A stretch of DNA of 29,889 bases, taken from assembly GCF_001509795.1 (NCBI RefSeq), contig NZ_LLZN01000083.1:1-29889 (forward strand), in the 5' to 3' direction. Position 1 is the first letter of the stretch; each line of letters starts with the position of its first letter. The notes under the pieces are model-generated. The model ran no database searches. It was not told the origin of the DNA and saw only the letters and a program-made list of their open reading frames with translations. Both the position numbers and the translations under genes were made by a program. This document shows positions 16,405 to 24,172 of the stretch, in pieces. The stretch is from Streptomyces sp. NRRL WC-3605. GTDB lineage: Bacteria > Actinomycetota > Actinomycetes > Streptomycetales > Streptomycetaceae.

Positions 16405-16944
16405 ATGGCGCAGGGAGAGGTGCTCGAGTTCGAGGAGTACGTCCGTACGCGGCAGGACGCGCTGCTGCGCAGCGCCCGCCGGCTGGTCCCGGACCCGGTC
16501 GACGCCCAGGACCTGCTGCAGACCGCGCTGGTGCGCACGTACCACCGCTGGGACGGCATCGCGGACAAGCGCCTCGCCGACGCCTACCTGCGCCGCGTGA
16601 TGATCAACACCCGTACCGAGTGGTGGCGCGCCCGCAAACTGGAGGAGGTGCCCACCGAGCAGCTGCCCGACGCCTCGGTCGACGACGCCACCGAGCAGCA
16701 CGCGGACCGCGCCCTGCTGATGGACATCATGAAGGTTCTCGCTCCGAAGCAACGCAGTGTCGTGGTCCTGCGACACTGGGAGCAGATGTCCACGGAGGAG
16801 ACGGCCGCCGCCCTCGGCATGTCGGCGGGAACGGTCAAGAGCACGCTGCACCGGGCGCTCGCCCGGCTCCGCGAGGAGCTGGAGAACCGCGATCTGGACG
16901 CACGCGCGCTGGAGCGTGAGGAGCGGGAGCGTTGCGCGGCCTAG
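16405..16944 (+). CDS. sigE: ECF sigma factor SigE (cell-envelope stress)
   Basis: This 179-residue group-IV sigma factor of the SigE subfamily directs transcription of cell-wall and envelope genes. Region 2 spans about VLEFEEYVRTRQDALLRSAR to LADAYLRRVMINTRTEWWRA. Region 4 includes APKQRSVVVLRHWEQMSTEE and TAAALGMSAGTVKSTLHRAL. The ATG at 16405 has AGGAGG 8 bases upstream; an in-frame ATG-like start at 16378 has no such site. Unlike most ECF factors it has no adjacent classical anti-sigma gene. It is controlled at transcription by the CseB/CseC two-component system encoded just downstream, with CseA as an accessory lipoprotein. It heads the four-gene operon and overlaps cseA by 13 bases. Confidence 0.97.
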   Translation: MAQGEVLEFEEYVRTRQDALLRSARRLVPDPVDAQDLLQTALVRTYHRWDGIADKRLADAYLRRVMINTRTEWWRARKLEEVPTEQLPDASVDDATEQHADRALLMDIMKVLAPKQRSVVVLRHWEQMSTEETAAALGMSAGTVKSTLHRALARLREELENRDLDARALEREERERCAA

Positions 16945-17657
16945 GCACGGGGACGGGCGGCACCGGACGCTCGGACGACGGCGGTCCCGGCACCGAGCCG
17001 GACGCCGAGGACGACGAACCGGCGGTCCGGGGGAATCTTCAGGCGGCGTTCACGGCGGTGGCCGTGGTCGTCGCCCTCGCCCTTTCCGCCTCCGCCTGCG
17101 CCACCGGCGGCACCGGCGCCCGGGACGAGGGCCCGGCGCGTGCGGAGAGCGTGGGCAGTTCGGCCTACACCTCGCCGGAACTCGCCTCGGCCTCCCCCAC
17201 CCCGGTCCCGGACCGGCGCGCGGCCGTACGGCTGGTGCTGGCGGACCCCGAGGTCTCCCGGCAGGTCAAGCGGGAGCTGAAGCCGTGCGTGTCCGACGAG
17301 TACCCGGTGGACGTGTCGTACGGTGACCTCACCGGAGGGCCGGCCGACGACATCGTGGTCAACGTCCTGTCCTGCGGGGACGCGGTCGGGGTCGCCTCGT
17401 ACGTGTACCAGGAACGCGACGGTGCGTACAAGAACGTCTTCAGGGCCGAGGAGCCCCCCGTCTACGCCGAGATCGACCGGGGCTACCTGGTGGTGACCGA
17501 GCAGGTGTACGCCAAGGACGACGCGCTGTCGAACCCGTCGAGCGAGAACGTCGTGTCCTACCGGTGGAGGTCCGGCCGGTTCGTGCGCGAGTACAGCACG
17601 CACACCGACTACGGCACCCTGGACGACGGCCAGGAAACGCCCGCGCCGGCCGGCTGA
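16932..17657 (+). CDS. cseA: CseA, lipoprotein modulator of the SigE pathway
   Basis: This 241-residue protein begins at a TTG inside the end of sigE (13-base overlap), preceded by GGAGCGGGAG, so it is translationally coupled. The first ~34 residues are acidic, Gly-rich and cytoplasmic-looking. A hydrophobic stretch follows (NLQAAFTAVAVVVALALSAS) and a candidate lipid-modified Cys56 in SASAC. The lipobox is weak, with Ala at -3. The exported part contains VRLVLADPEVSRQVKRELK and a beta-rich region to the C-terminus, with two cysteines. In S. coelicolor, CseA is an extracytoplasmic lipoprotein whose loss raises sigE expression, so it acts as a negative modulator of CseC signalling. Context and position make the assignment secure despite limited motif content. 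Confidence 0.92.
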   Translation: MRGLGTGTGGTGRSDDGGPGTEPDAEDDEPAVRGNLQAAFTAVAVVVALALSASACATGGTGARDEGPARAESVGSSAYTSPELASASPTPVPDRRAAVRLVLADPEVSRQVKRELKPCVSDEYPVDVSYGDLTGGPADDIVVNVLSCGDAVGVASYVYQERDGAYKNVFRAEEPPVYAEIDRGYLVVTEQVYAKDDALSNPSSENVVSYRWRSGRFVREYSTHTDYGTLDDGQETPAPAG

Positions 17658-17760
17658 GTGGCGCCGCCCACGACGGTGAACGCATCGCCGGGCCCACGCG
17701 TCTGTCAAGTGAGCACGTCCGACGCACCCCCGACCGCACACGAGGACTGAGAGCAGCTGG

Positions 17761-18465
17761 ATGGCAGAGCAGACCCACGTCCTGTTCGTCGAGGACGACG
17801 ACGTCATCCGCGAGGCCACCCAGCTCGCCCTGGAGCGGGACGGCTTCGCGGTCACGGCCATGCCCGACGGGCTGTCGGGGCTGGAGGCGTTCCGGGCCGA
17901 CCGGCCCGACATCGCGCTCCTGGACGTCATGGTCCCGGGCCTGGACGGCGTGAGCCTGTGCCGCCGCATCCGCGACGAGTCGACGGTGCCGGTGATCATG
18001 CTGTCGGCCCGAGCCGACTCCATCGACGTCGTGCTGGGCCTGGAGGCGGGCGCCGACGACTACGTGACCAAGCCCTTCGACGGTGCCGTGCTGGTCGCGC
18101 GCATCCGGGCGGTGCTGCGCCGCTTCGGGCACGCGAGCGGGGGCGACCGGGCGGAGGACGACGGCGGCGCGGCGGCCGGCGGGCTGCTGACCTTCGGGGA
18201 CCTGGAGGTCGACACCGAGGGCATGGAGGTGCGCCGGGCCGGGCAGCCGGTGGCGCTCACGCCGACCGAGATGCGGCTGCTGCTGGAGTTCTCCTCCGCG
18301 CCCGGGACCGTGCTGTCCCGCGACAAGCTGCTGGAGCGCGTGTGGGACTACGGCTGGGGCGGGGACACCCGGGTCGTGGACGTCCATGTGCAGCGGCTGC
18401 GCCAGAAGATCGGCCAGGACCGGGTCGAGACGGTCCGTGGCTTCGGCTACAAGTTGAAGGCCTGA
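17761..18465 (+). CDS. cseB: Response regulator CseB (OmpR/PhoB class)
   Basis: This 234-residue regulator has a receiver domain (1-~120) with the acidic pocket VEDDD (Asp12/13), phospho-acceptor Asp55 in LLDVMVPGLDG, Ser in MLSARAD and Lys in YVTKPFD. A ~25-residue Gly/Asp linker precedes a winged-helix OmpR-type DNA-binding domain with LTPTEMRLLLEFSSAPGTVL, then RVVDVHVQRLRQKIG and TVRGFGYKL. Phosphorylated CseB activates the sigE promoter. The ATG at 17761 follows an unimpressive ribosome site, with GAGGACTGAGAG further upstream. 103 bases separate it from cseA, and these contain no obvious terminator, so it is read from the sigE operon. Confidence 0.95.
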   Translation: MAEQTHVLFVEDDDVIREATQLALERDGFAVTAMPDGLSGLEAFRADRPDIALLDVMVPGLDGVSLCRRIRDESTVPVIMLSARADSIDVVLGLEAGADDYVTKPFDGAVLVARIRAVLRRFGHASGGDRAEDDGGAAAGGLLTFGDLEVDTEGMEVRRAGQPVALTPTEMRLLLEFSSAPGTVLSRDKLLERVWDYGWGGDTRVVDVHVQRLRQKIGQDRVETVRGFGYKLKA

Positions 18466-18475
18466 GCGGGGCGGC

Positions 18476-19945
18476 ATGCGGGGGTTGTTCGGACGTACGG
18501 CCGCGTCGGGCGCGGGGAGCGCCGGGCTCGCCGAGCCGGCCACGGGCGGGGGCCCGGGCGCCGGCGGTGTCATGGACCTGGACCGGCCTGGGGGCGCGCT
18601 CATGAGAGGTCGGACGCGGGGGCGCTTCGCCGGTCTGCGGGGCCGGGTCGCGATCCGCACGGGCCTGCGCTGGAAGCTGAGCGCGGCGATCGCACTGGTC
18701 GGCGCGCTCGTCGCGGTCGTCCTGAGCCTGGTCGTGCACAACCAGGCCCGCGTCTCGATGCTGGACAGCGCACGGGACGTCGCGGACGAGCGGGTGCAGA
18801 TCGCCCAGCGCAGCTTCGAGCAGTCCAAGCGGCTGAACTTCCCCAACGCCACGATCGACGACCCTGAGCTGCCCGCCGCGCTGCGCGACAAGGTCGAGGA
18901 GGGCCGGCGCGCGACCTATGTCACGGAGACCGCCGGCGGTGCGCCCGACATCTGGGCGGCCGTCCCGCTGAGCAACGGGCATGTGCTGTCGCTGCGGACC
19001 GGCTGGACCGACCGCAGCGAACAGATCCTCAACCGGCTCGACCAGGCCATGATCATCGGCTGTATCGCGGTGGTGCTGGGTGGCAGCGCGCTCGGTGTGC
19101 TCATCGGCGGGCAGCTGTCGCGCCGGCTGCGCAAGGCGGCGGCCGCGGCCAACCGGGTCGCGAGCGGCGAGCCGGACGTCCGGGTGCGGGACGCCATCGG
19201 GGGTGTCGTACGGGACGAGACCGACGACCTCGCGAGTGCGGTGGACGCCATGGCGGACGCGCTCCAGCAGCGGCTGGAGGCGGAGCGCCGCGTCACCGCC
19301 GACATCGCTCACGAACTGCGCACGCCGGTGACCGGACTGCTGACGGCGGCCGAGCTGCTGCCGCCCGGGCGGCCCACGGAGCTGGTCCTGGACCGGGCGA
19401 AGGCCATGCGCACGCTGGTCGAGGACGTCCTGGAGGTGGCCCGGCTGGACAGCGCCTCGGAGCGGGCCGAGCTGCAGGACATCCTGCTGGGCGAGTTCGT
19501 CGTGCGCCGGGTCGCCGTGAAGGACCCCGCGATCGAGGTGCGGGTCGTGCACGAGTCGGAGGTCACGACGGACCCCCGGCGGCTGGAGCGCGTGCTGTTC
19601 AACCTGCTGGCGAACGCCGCGCGGCACGGCAGGCCGCCCGTCGAGGTCACCGTGGAGGGCCGGGTCGTCCGGGTGCGCGACCACGGTCCCGGCTTCCCCG
19701 AGGACCTGCTCGCCGACGGTCCCAGCCGTTTCCGCACGGGCAGCAGCGACCGCGCCGGGCACGGCCACGGCCTGGGCCTGACGATCGCGGCGGGCCAGGC
19801 CAGGGTGCTGGGCGCCCGGCTGACGTTCCGCAACATCCGCCCGGCGGGCTCCCCGGACCACGTCCCGGCCGAGGGCGCGGTGGCGGTCCTGTGGCTGCCG
19901 GAGCACGCGCCGACGAGCACGGGCAGCTACCCCCTGCTCCCCTGA
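18476..19945 (+). CDS. cseC: Sensor histidine kinase CseC
   Basis: This 489-residue membrane kinase senses cell-wall damage and phosphorylates CseB. Order: a Gly-rich cytoplasmic N-terminus (~60 residues), membrane span one (LSAAIALVGALVAVVLSLVV), an extracellular sensor loop of ~110 residues, and span two (MIIGCIAVVLGGSALGVLIG). Then a HAMP linker, the dimerisation/phospho-acceptor helix DIAHELRTPVTGLL (His279), and the ATPase domain with N box FNLLANAARHG, G1 DHGPGFP and G2 GHGLGLTIA. The ATG at 18476 is 10 bases after the cseB stop with GAGCGGGG before it. Two internal ATGs lie in the N-terminal tail, so the true start could be up to ~42 codons later. The last codons and stop are copied in tandem downstream. 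Confidence 0.95.
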   Translation: MRGLFGRTAASGAGSAGLAEPATGGGPGAGGVMDLDRPGGALMRGRTRGRFAGLRGRVAIRTGLRWKLSAAIALVGALVAVVLSLVVHNQARVSMLDSARDVADERVQIAQRSFEQSKRLNFPNATIDDPELPAALRDKVEEGRRATYVTETAGGAPDIWAAVPLSNGHVLSLRTGWTDRSEQILNRLDQAMIIGCIAVVLGGSALGVLIGGQLSRRLRKAAAAANRVASGEPDVRVRDAIGGVVRDETDDLASAVDAMADALQQRLEAERRVTADIAHELRTPVTGLLTAAELLPPGRPTELVLDRAKAMRTLVEDVLEVARLDSASERAELQDILLGEFVVRRVAVKDPAIEVRVVHESEVTTDPRRLERVLFNLLANAARHGRPPVEVTVEGRVVRVRDHGPGFPEDLLADGPSRFRTGSSDRAGHGHGLGLTIAAGQARVLGARLTFRNIRPAGSPDHVPAEGAVAVLWLPEHAPTSTGSYPLLP

Positions 19946-20064
19946 CCTGCGCGAGGCCCCCGCTCCCCTGACCCGTGCGCAGGCCCTCGGCTCTCCTGAC
20001 ACACCCGTAGGCCCTCGGCTCTCCTGACACACCCGTAGGCCCTCGGCTCTCCTGACCCGCGCGT
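19931..20064 (+). repeat. 28-bp tandem repeat starting inside the cseC stop region
   Basis: Units of AGGCCCTCGGCTCTCCTGAC plus ACACCCGT span 19981-20008 and 20009-20036 identically, and 20037-20064 with small changes. Degenerate units precede at 19954-19980 and in the last codons of cseC. Every unit keeps CTC-yCC-TGA, so TGA recurs at 19943 (the real stop), 19969, 19997, 20025 and 20053. These positions cover all three frames. The last unit runs into the terminator stem. Confidence 0.9.
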
Positions 20065-20099
20065 AGGCCCCCGCACGGATCACCGTGCGGGGGCCTACG
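20062..20099. terminator. Strong bidirectional terminator between cseC and the MFS gene
   Basis: A perfect 17-bp inverted repeat (20062-20078 and 20083-20099, beginning CGTAGGCCCCCGCACGG) with an ATCA loop lies between convergent genes. Its left arm is partly supplied by the adjoining 28-bp repeat. Confidence 0.9.
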
Positions 20100-20117
20100 T
20101 GTGGTCCTTCGGCGTGC

Positions 20118-21677
20118 CTACTCCGTGGCGGCCGTCTCGGGCCCGGTCCCCTTGAGCGGGACCTCCTTCACGAACACGGCCGTCACCAGGGACAGCACGG
20201 CGACCACGGCGCCCAGCAGGAACGCGGAGTGCGTCCCGGACGACACCGCGTGCTGGTACGCCTCACGGGCCGCCTCCGGCAGCTTCGCCAGACTGGCCGC
20301 GTCCAGCTGCGCCGACTGCTCGGTGATCTTCGCGCCCAGGGCACCGGCCCGCTCGGACATGACGTCCTGCACCCGGTGGTTGAACAGCGCGCCCATGATC
20401 GCGACACCGAAGGAGGAGCCGAGCGTGCGGAAGAGCGTGGTGGAGGAGGAGGCGACGCCCATGTCCTTCATCTCGACGCTGTTCTGCGCGACGAGCATGG
20501 TGATCTGCATCAGGCAGCCCATGCCGAGACCGACGACCGCCATGAACACCCCGGAGGTGAACCGGCTGGTCCCGGTGTCCATCGTCGACAGCAGGTACAG
20601 GCCGACGACCATCAGCGCGCTGCCGACGATGGGGAAGAGCTTGTAGCGCCCGGTGTTCGTGGTCACGCGGCCGGCGACCATCGAGGTGACGAGCATCGCC
20701 CCGAGCATCGGGAGCAGCAGCAGACCGGAGTTGGTGGCCGAGGCGCCCTGCACGGACTGCTGGTACAGCGGCAGGAACAGCGTGGCGCCGAACATCACGA
20801 AGCCGGTGATGAAGCCGATCAGGGACATCAGGGTGAAGTTCCGGCTGTGGAAGATGTGCAGCGGCACGACCGGCTCGGCGGCCTTGGTCTGCCAGAACAC
20901 GAACCCGACGAGCGCGACGACGCCGATCGCGACGAGCTCCATGATCATCGCGGAGGTCCAGGCGTACTCGGTGCCGCCCCACGTGGTCACCAGCACGATC
21001 GCGGTGATGCCCACGGTCAGCAGCCCGGCGCCCAGGTAGTCGATGCGCGCCTGCGCCCGCTTCTTCGGCAGGTGCAGCACGGCGCTGATCGCGGCGAGCG
21101 CCACGACACCGAGGGGCAGGTTGATGTAGAAGGCCCAGCGCCAGCCCCAGTGGTCGGTGATGGTGCCGCCGACGAGCGGGCCGCCGATCATCGCCAGCGC
21201 CATGACGCCGGCCATCATGCCCTGGTACTTGCCGCGCTCCCGGGGCGGGATCAGGTCGCCGATGATCGCCATGACGCCGACCATCAGACCGCCGGCGCCG
21301 AGGCCCTGCACGGCCCGGAACCCGATGAGCTGGCCCATGTCCTGGGCCATGCCGCTGAGGGCGGAGCCGACGAGGAACAGCACGATCGACGACATGAAGA
21401 CGCCCTTGCGGCCGTACATGTCGCCGAACTTGCCCCACAGCGGCGTGGAGGCCGCGGTCGCCAGCGTGTACGCCGTCACGACCCACGACAGATGCTCCAG
21501 ACCGCCGAGCTCGCCCACGATCGTCGGCATCGCGGTGCCGATGATCATGTTGTCGAGCATCGCCAGCATCATCGTGATCATCAGCGCGAGGAGGACGACG
21601 CGTACGCTCCTCGGCTGTTTGCCGGCCTGGTCCTCCTGACCCGCCGGTCCGGTGTCCACCGTCAGTGTCTCGGCCAT
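20118..21677 (-). CDS. MFS drug efflux transporter, DHA2 (EmrB/QacA) family
   Basis: This 519-residue proton-coupled efflux pump with about 14 membrane spans is of normal length for the DHA2 family. Motif A appears as GKFGDMYGRKGVFM, and motif C-like glycines as GVMALAMIGGPLVGG. The N-terminal LDNMIIGTAMPTIVGELGG and the central WRWAFYINLPLGV are characteristic of this subfamily. A ~60-residue C-terminal loop with AGALGAKITEQSAQLDAA precedes the last span. The ATG at 21677 has GGGGGAGTGGGG upstream; a GTG three codons earlier lies inside that ribosome site and is rejected. It is divergent from the TetR gene at 21800, and a large inverted repeat covers the shared promoter region. The natural substrate is not predictable. 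Confidence 0.95.
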   Translation of the reverse strand: MAETLTVDTGPAGQEDQAGKQPRSVRVVLLALMITMMLAMLDNMIIGTAMPTIVGELGGLEHLSWVVTAYTLATAASTPLWGKFGDMYGRKGVFMSSIVLFLVGSALSGMAQDMGQLIGFRAVQGLGAGGLMVGVMAIIGDLIPPRERGKYQGMMAGVMALAMIGGPLVGGTITDHWGWRWAFYINLPLGVVALAAISAVLHLPKKRAQARIDYLGAGLLTVGITAIVLVTTWGGTEYAWTSAMIMELVAIGVVALVGFVFWQTKAAEPVVPLHIFHSRNFTLMSLIGFITGFVMFGATLFLPLYQQSVQGASATNSGLLLLPMLGAMLVTSMVAGRVTTNTGRYKLFPIVGSALMVVGLYLLSTMDTGTSRFTSGVFMAVVGLGMGCLMQITMLVAQNSVEMKDMGVASSSTTLFRTLGSSFGVAIMGALFNHRVQDVMSERAGALGAKITEQSAQLDAASLAKLPEAAREAYQHAVSSGTHSAFLLGAVVAVLSLVTAVFVKEVPLKGTGPETAATE

Positions 21678-21696
21678 GATCCCCACTCCCCCAGCT

Positions 21697-21772
21697 ACTT
21701 ACTTGCCGCCCGGCTAGTTGTCTACACTCAGGGAGCAAGGTAGAGAATCAACTAGCCGGGCGTCAAGTAAGT
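21697..21772. promoter_or_regulatory. Paired TetR operators over face-to-face divergent promoters
   Basis: A 24-bp arm at 21697-21720 (from ACTTACTTG to GGCTAGTTG) is repeated inverted at 21749-21772 with a single mismatch, across a 28-bp centre. Each arm holds an imperfect palindrome ACTwGCCGssCGGCwAGT, so each could bind a TetR dimer. For the plus strand, TTGTCT (21718-21723)-N17-TAGAGA (21741-21746) is a good promoter whose -35 overlaps the left arm. The minus-strand promoter would mirror it, with TTGATT in the right arm and TAGACA near the left. Confidence 0.85.
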
Positions 21773-21799
21773 TTTCCCTGAGGGCCGAGGAGTACGAGG

Positions 21800-22399
21800 A
21801 TGGGTGGCACCATGGACGGCACCAAACAGCGGCGCCGCGGGAACACCCGCCAGCGCATCCAGGACGTGGCCCTGGAGCTCTTCGCCGAGCAGGGGTACGA
21901 GAAGACCTCGCTGCGGGAGATCGCCGAGCGTCTGGACGTCACCAAGGCGGCGCTCTACTACCACTTCAAGACCAAGGAAGAGATCATCGTCAGCCTCTTC
22001 GAGGATCTGACGAAACCGATCGAGGAGCTCATCGACTGGGGCCGGCAGCAGCCGCACACCCTGGCGACGAAGCAGGAGATCGTCCGCCGCTACAGCCAGA
22101 CGCTGACCGACGCGGCCCCGCTCTTCCAGTTCATGCAGGAGAACCAGGCGACGGTCCGCGAGCTGAGCATCGGCGAGATGTTCAAGTCCCGCATGCTCGG
22201 CATGCGGGACATCATCATCGACCCGGACTCCGAACTCGTCGACCAGGTGCGCTGCATCAGCGCGCTGTTCACGCTGCACGCCGGGATGTTCGTGCTCAGA
22301 GACCTCGAAGGCGACCCCGAGGAGAAGCGGGAAGCCGTCCTCAAGGTCGCCGTCGATCTGGTCACCCAGGCGCATCAGGGCGCCCGGACGTCGCGGTAG
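21800..22399 (+). CDS. TetR-family repressor of the adjacent efflux pump
   Basis: This 199-residue regulator has the HTH spanning TRQRIQDVALELFAEQGYEK, TSLREIAERLDVTKAALYYH and FKTKEEIIVSLFEDL. The C-terminal ligand-binding domain (~70-190) is helical. It is divergent from an MFS pump gene with a paired-operator structure between them, the standard arrangement for a drug-inducible repressor that controls both the pump and itself. The ATG at 21800 is preceded by GAGGAGTACGAGG; an ATG four codons later is possible. The stop codon is one base from the stop of the convergent M23 peptidase gene, leaving no room for a terminator between them. Confidence 0.93.
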   Translation: MGGTMDGTKQRRRGNTRQRIQDVALELFAEQGYEKTSLREIAERLDVTKAALYYHFKTKEEIIVSLFEDLTKPIEELIDWGRQQPHTLATKQEIVRRYSQTLTDAAPLFQFMQENQATVRELSIGEMFKSRMLGMRDIIIDPDSELVDQVRCISALFTLHAGMFVLRDLEGDPEEKREAVLKVAVDLVTQAHQGARTSR

Positions 22400-22400
22400 G

Positions 22401-23021
22401 TCAGATCTTCAGACCCTTGGCCTGCAGGAAGGCCACCGGGTTGATCGCGGAACCGTAGTTCGGGGTCTTGCGGATCTCGAAGTGCAGGTGGGGACCGCTG
22501 GAGTTGCCGGTGTTGCCGGACTTCGCTATCTCCTGGCCGGTCTTCACGACCTGGCCGATCTTCACCTCGATACGCGACAGGTGGGCGTACTGGGAGTACG
22601 TGCCGTTGCCGTGCTTGATCACGATGGCATTGCCGTACGCCGGACCGTCACCGGCGCCGTTGCCGCCGGCCTTGACGACGGTGCCGCCGTGCGCGGCCAT
22701 GACCTTGGTGCCGGTGGGCACCGCGAAGTCCTGACCGCTGTGCTTGTGGGCCCAGCGGGCGCCGTTCTGCATGAACGAGGCGGACTTCGTGTACTTCTTC
22801 ACCGGGGCCACCCAGGAGACGGCCTTCTTGGCAGCGGCCTTCTTGGCCGCGGCGCTCTGCGCCGTGACGGCGGCGGCGGCACCGGTGCCCGAGTTCATCT
22901 CGGCAGCGACCGCGCCTCCGGCACCCAGCACGACCGAGGCCCCCAGGCCGGCGGCCAGCACAGCTGCACGGGTGCGGAACGCGGACGTACGGGGCGAACG
23001 GAGAGAAAAGCGCGGGGACAT
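22401..23021 (-). CDS. Secreted M23-family peptidoglycan endopeptidase
   Basis: This 206-residue LytM-type metallopeptidase is expected to cut peptide cross-links in the cell wall. The signal peptide covers about residues 1-40 (basic start with RTSAFRTRAAVLAAGLG, cleavage near AVAAE). An Ala/Lys-rich linker (AAAKKAAAKKA) follows. The catalytic domain shows HSGQDFAVPTGTKV (zinc His and Asp), NAIVIKHGNGTYSQYAHLS and SGNTGNSSGPHLHFEIR (HLH zinc ligand motif), so the active site is intact. The ATG at 23021 has GAGG 7 bases upstream; longer in-frame starts run into the promoter region. A long divergent intergenic region separates it from the HAD phosphatase gene. I looked for and did not find the c-di-AMP (ydaO-type) riboswitch that controls some Streptomyces wall hydrolases. 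Confidence 0.93.
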   Translation of the reverse strand: MSPRFSLRSPRTSAFRTRAAVLAAGLGASVVLGAGGAVAAEMNSGTGAAAAVTAQSAAAKKAAAKKAVSWVAPVKKYTKSASFMQNGARWAHKHSGQDFAVPTGTKVMAAHGGTVVKAGGNGAGDGPAYGNAIVIKHGNGTYSQYAHLSRIEVKIGQVVKTGQEIAKSGNTGNSSGPHLHFEIRKTPNYGSAINPVAFLQAKGLKI

Positions 23022-23526
23022 TCGAAACCTCACGGGGAAGACGACGGGGAAAGCCATTCGGCACATGAGCCGCACCGGATGGCGCCATCCCTTGGTAACC
23101 CCTCTCCCGCCTCGCCCCAAAACCCCCCTTCTACGACACCCCCTAGTACGTGCCCCTAAAAACCAATGAATCTTGGCAGAGTACTCAATACGGACGAACC
23201 AGGTCAGACGCCTTGACAGAGGGCCACATGGGCTCCTCGAGGGGCAGAATGTCCGTTTTATCCAATAGGGCACATCCACTATTTCGGTTAGTACGTGACG
23301 TACCTCGCGTGCCCCATGTCACCGGCCCCGCCCTCTCAGGAACCCCGGAATGTGACCCGCGCTACGCGAATGCACCCGCCTTTCGGTAACAAATTCGCGC
23401 CCGCCTATGCGAGCCACGCCTCTTGGTCGGCTACCGTCCGGTAACCCGCGGGATTCCCGCGGGTCACTACGTTCCACGACCATGCACGCGACCATCCAGC
23501 GCACATGACGTGAGAGGACCCCCCAG
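23022..23526. promoter_or_regulatory. Long divergent intergenic region, AT-richer than its surroundings
   Basis: About 500 bases separate the divergent M23 peptidase and HAD phosphatase genes, and no gene is visible. Noted elements are an odd palindrome GTACGT-G-ACGTAC at 23291-23303, an inverted repeat ACCCGCGGGA-T-TCCCGCGGGT at 23444-23464, and GGTAAC at three places (about 23094, 23385 and 23440). Between 23150 and 23300 the sequence is AT-rich for this genome. Both secreted-enzyme genes must have promoters here; I could not place them. GAGAGGA before 23527 is the phosphatase ribosome site. Confidence 0.5.
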
Positions 23527-24159
23527 ATGACGCTTCGCCCCTGGGCGCGCCGTATCGCGGTCGGAGCCACCTCCGCCGCCGCTCTCGTGGCCCTCGCGGT
23601 CCCCGCCGAAGCGGCGGCCCCCGCGACGACGTCCACGTCCGCCGCCGCCGTGACGGCCGCGGCGGACGTCGACTACGCCACCTGGCAGCGGGACTGCCAG
23701 GCGGTGATGGACCAGGCCCTGCCGTATCTGAAGCAGCGGATCGCCGACGCCCGCCCCGGCGAGAAGCAGGCCGTCGTGTTCGACATCGACAACACGACCC
23801 TGGAGACGGACTTCGGCTTCAGCTTCCCGCAGCCGGCCAACAGACCCGCCCTGCGCGTCGCCCAGTACGCCCAGGACCACGGCGTCGCGCTGTTCTTCGT
23901 CACGGCCCGCCCGGGCATCATCGCCGGGGTCACCGACTTCAACCTCGAACACGTCGGCTACGACGTCTCGGGCCTGTACGTGCGCGGGTTCCTCGACCTC
24001 TTCAAGAACGTCGCCGACTACAAGACGGCCCAGCGCGTCGACATCGAGAAGCGCGGCTACACGATCATCGCGAACATCGGCAACAGCGCCACCGACCTCT
24101 CCGGCGGCCACGCCGAGAAGACGTACAAGCTCCCCGACTATGGCGGACAGCTGTCGTAG
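23527..24159 (+). CDS. Secreted HAD-superfamily acid phosphatase
   Basis: This 210-residue protein has a signal peptide (RRIAVGATSAAALVALAVPA, cleavage near AEAAA), followed by an Ala/Thr linker and a HAD phosphatase domain. Motif I is VVFDIDNTTL (Asp86 nucleophile, Asp88), motif II is FFVTARP (Thr126), motif III is Lys166 in YKTAQR and motif IV is IGNSATDL (Asp190). This is the acid phosphatase subclass IIIB type, acting outside the membrane on phosphomonoesters. The substrate is not predictable. The ATG at 23527 has a GAGAGGA ribosome site about 9 bases upstream. A strong hairpin follows the stop codon. It diverges from the M23 peptidase across a long regulatory region. Confidence 0.93.
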   Translation: MTLRPWARRIAVGATSAAALVALAVPAEAAAPATTSTSAAAVTAAADVDYATWQRDCQAVMDQALPYLKQRIADARPGEKQAVVFDIDNTTLETDFGFSFPQPANRPALRVAQYAQDHGVALFFVTARPGIIAGVTDFNLEHVGYDVSGLYVRGFLDLFKNVADYKTAQRVDIEKRGYTIIANIGNSATDLSGGHAEKTYKLPDYGGQLS

Positions 24160-24172
24160 GGCTCCGGGCATG

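Noticed and set aside
17658..17760. Second RecA-NDp promoter before cseB (CTGTCAAGTG)
   Set aside because: The motif is disrupted by an extra A and has no TAnnnT box at the required spacing.
19981..20064. CRISPR array
   Set aside because: The 28-bp units are directly contiguous with no spacers, and no cas genes are present.
23180..23200. HAIR (HspR) element at GAGTACTC
   Set aside because: It is only an 8-bp palindrome and lacks the CTTGAGT-N7-ACTCAAG arrangement.
22401..23526. ydaO-type c-di-AMP riboswitch upstream of the M23 peptidase
   Set aside because: Looked for the GGGGGACC, GGGGUGAAUC and CCGAAUCCGUCAGCUAACCUCGUAAGCG-type segments in both orientations; only a stray GCCGAAT was found, without the partner elements.
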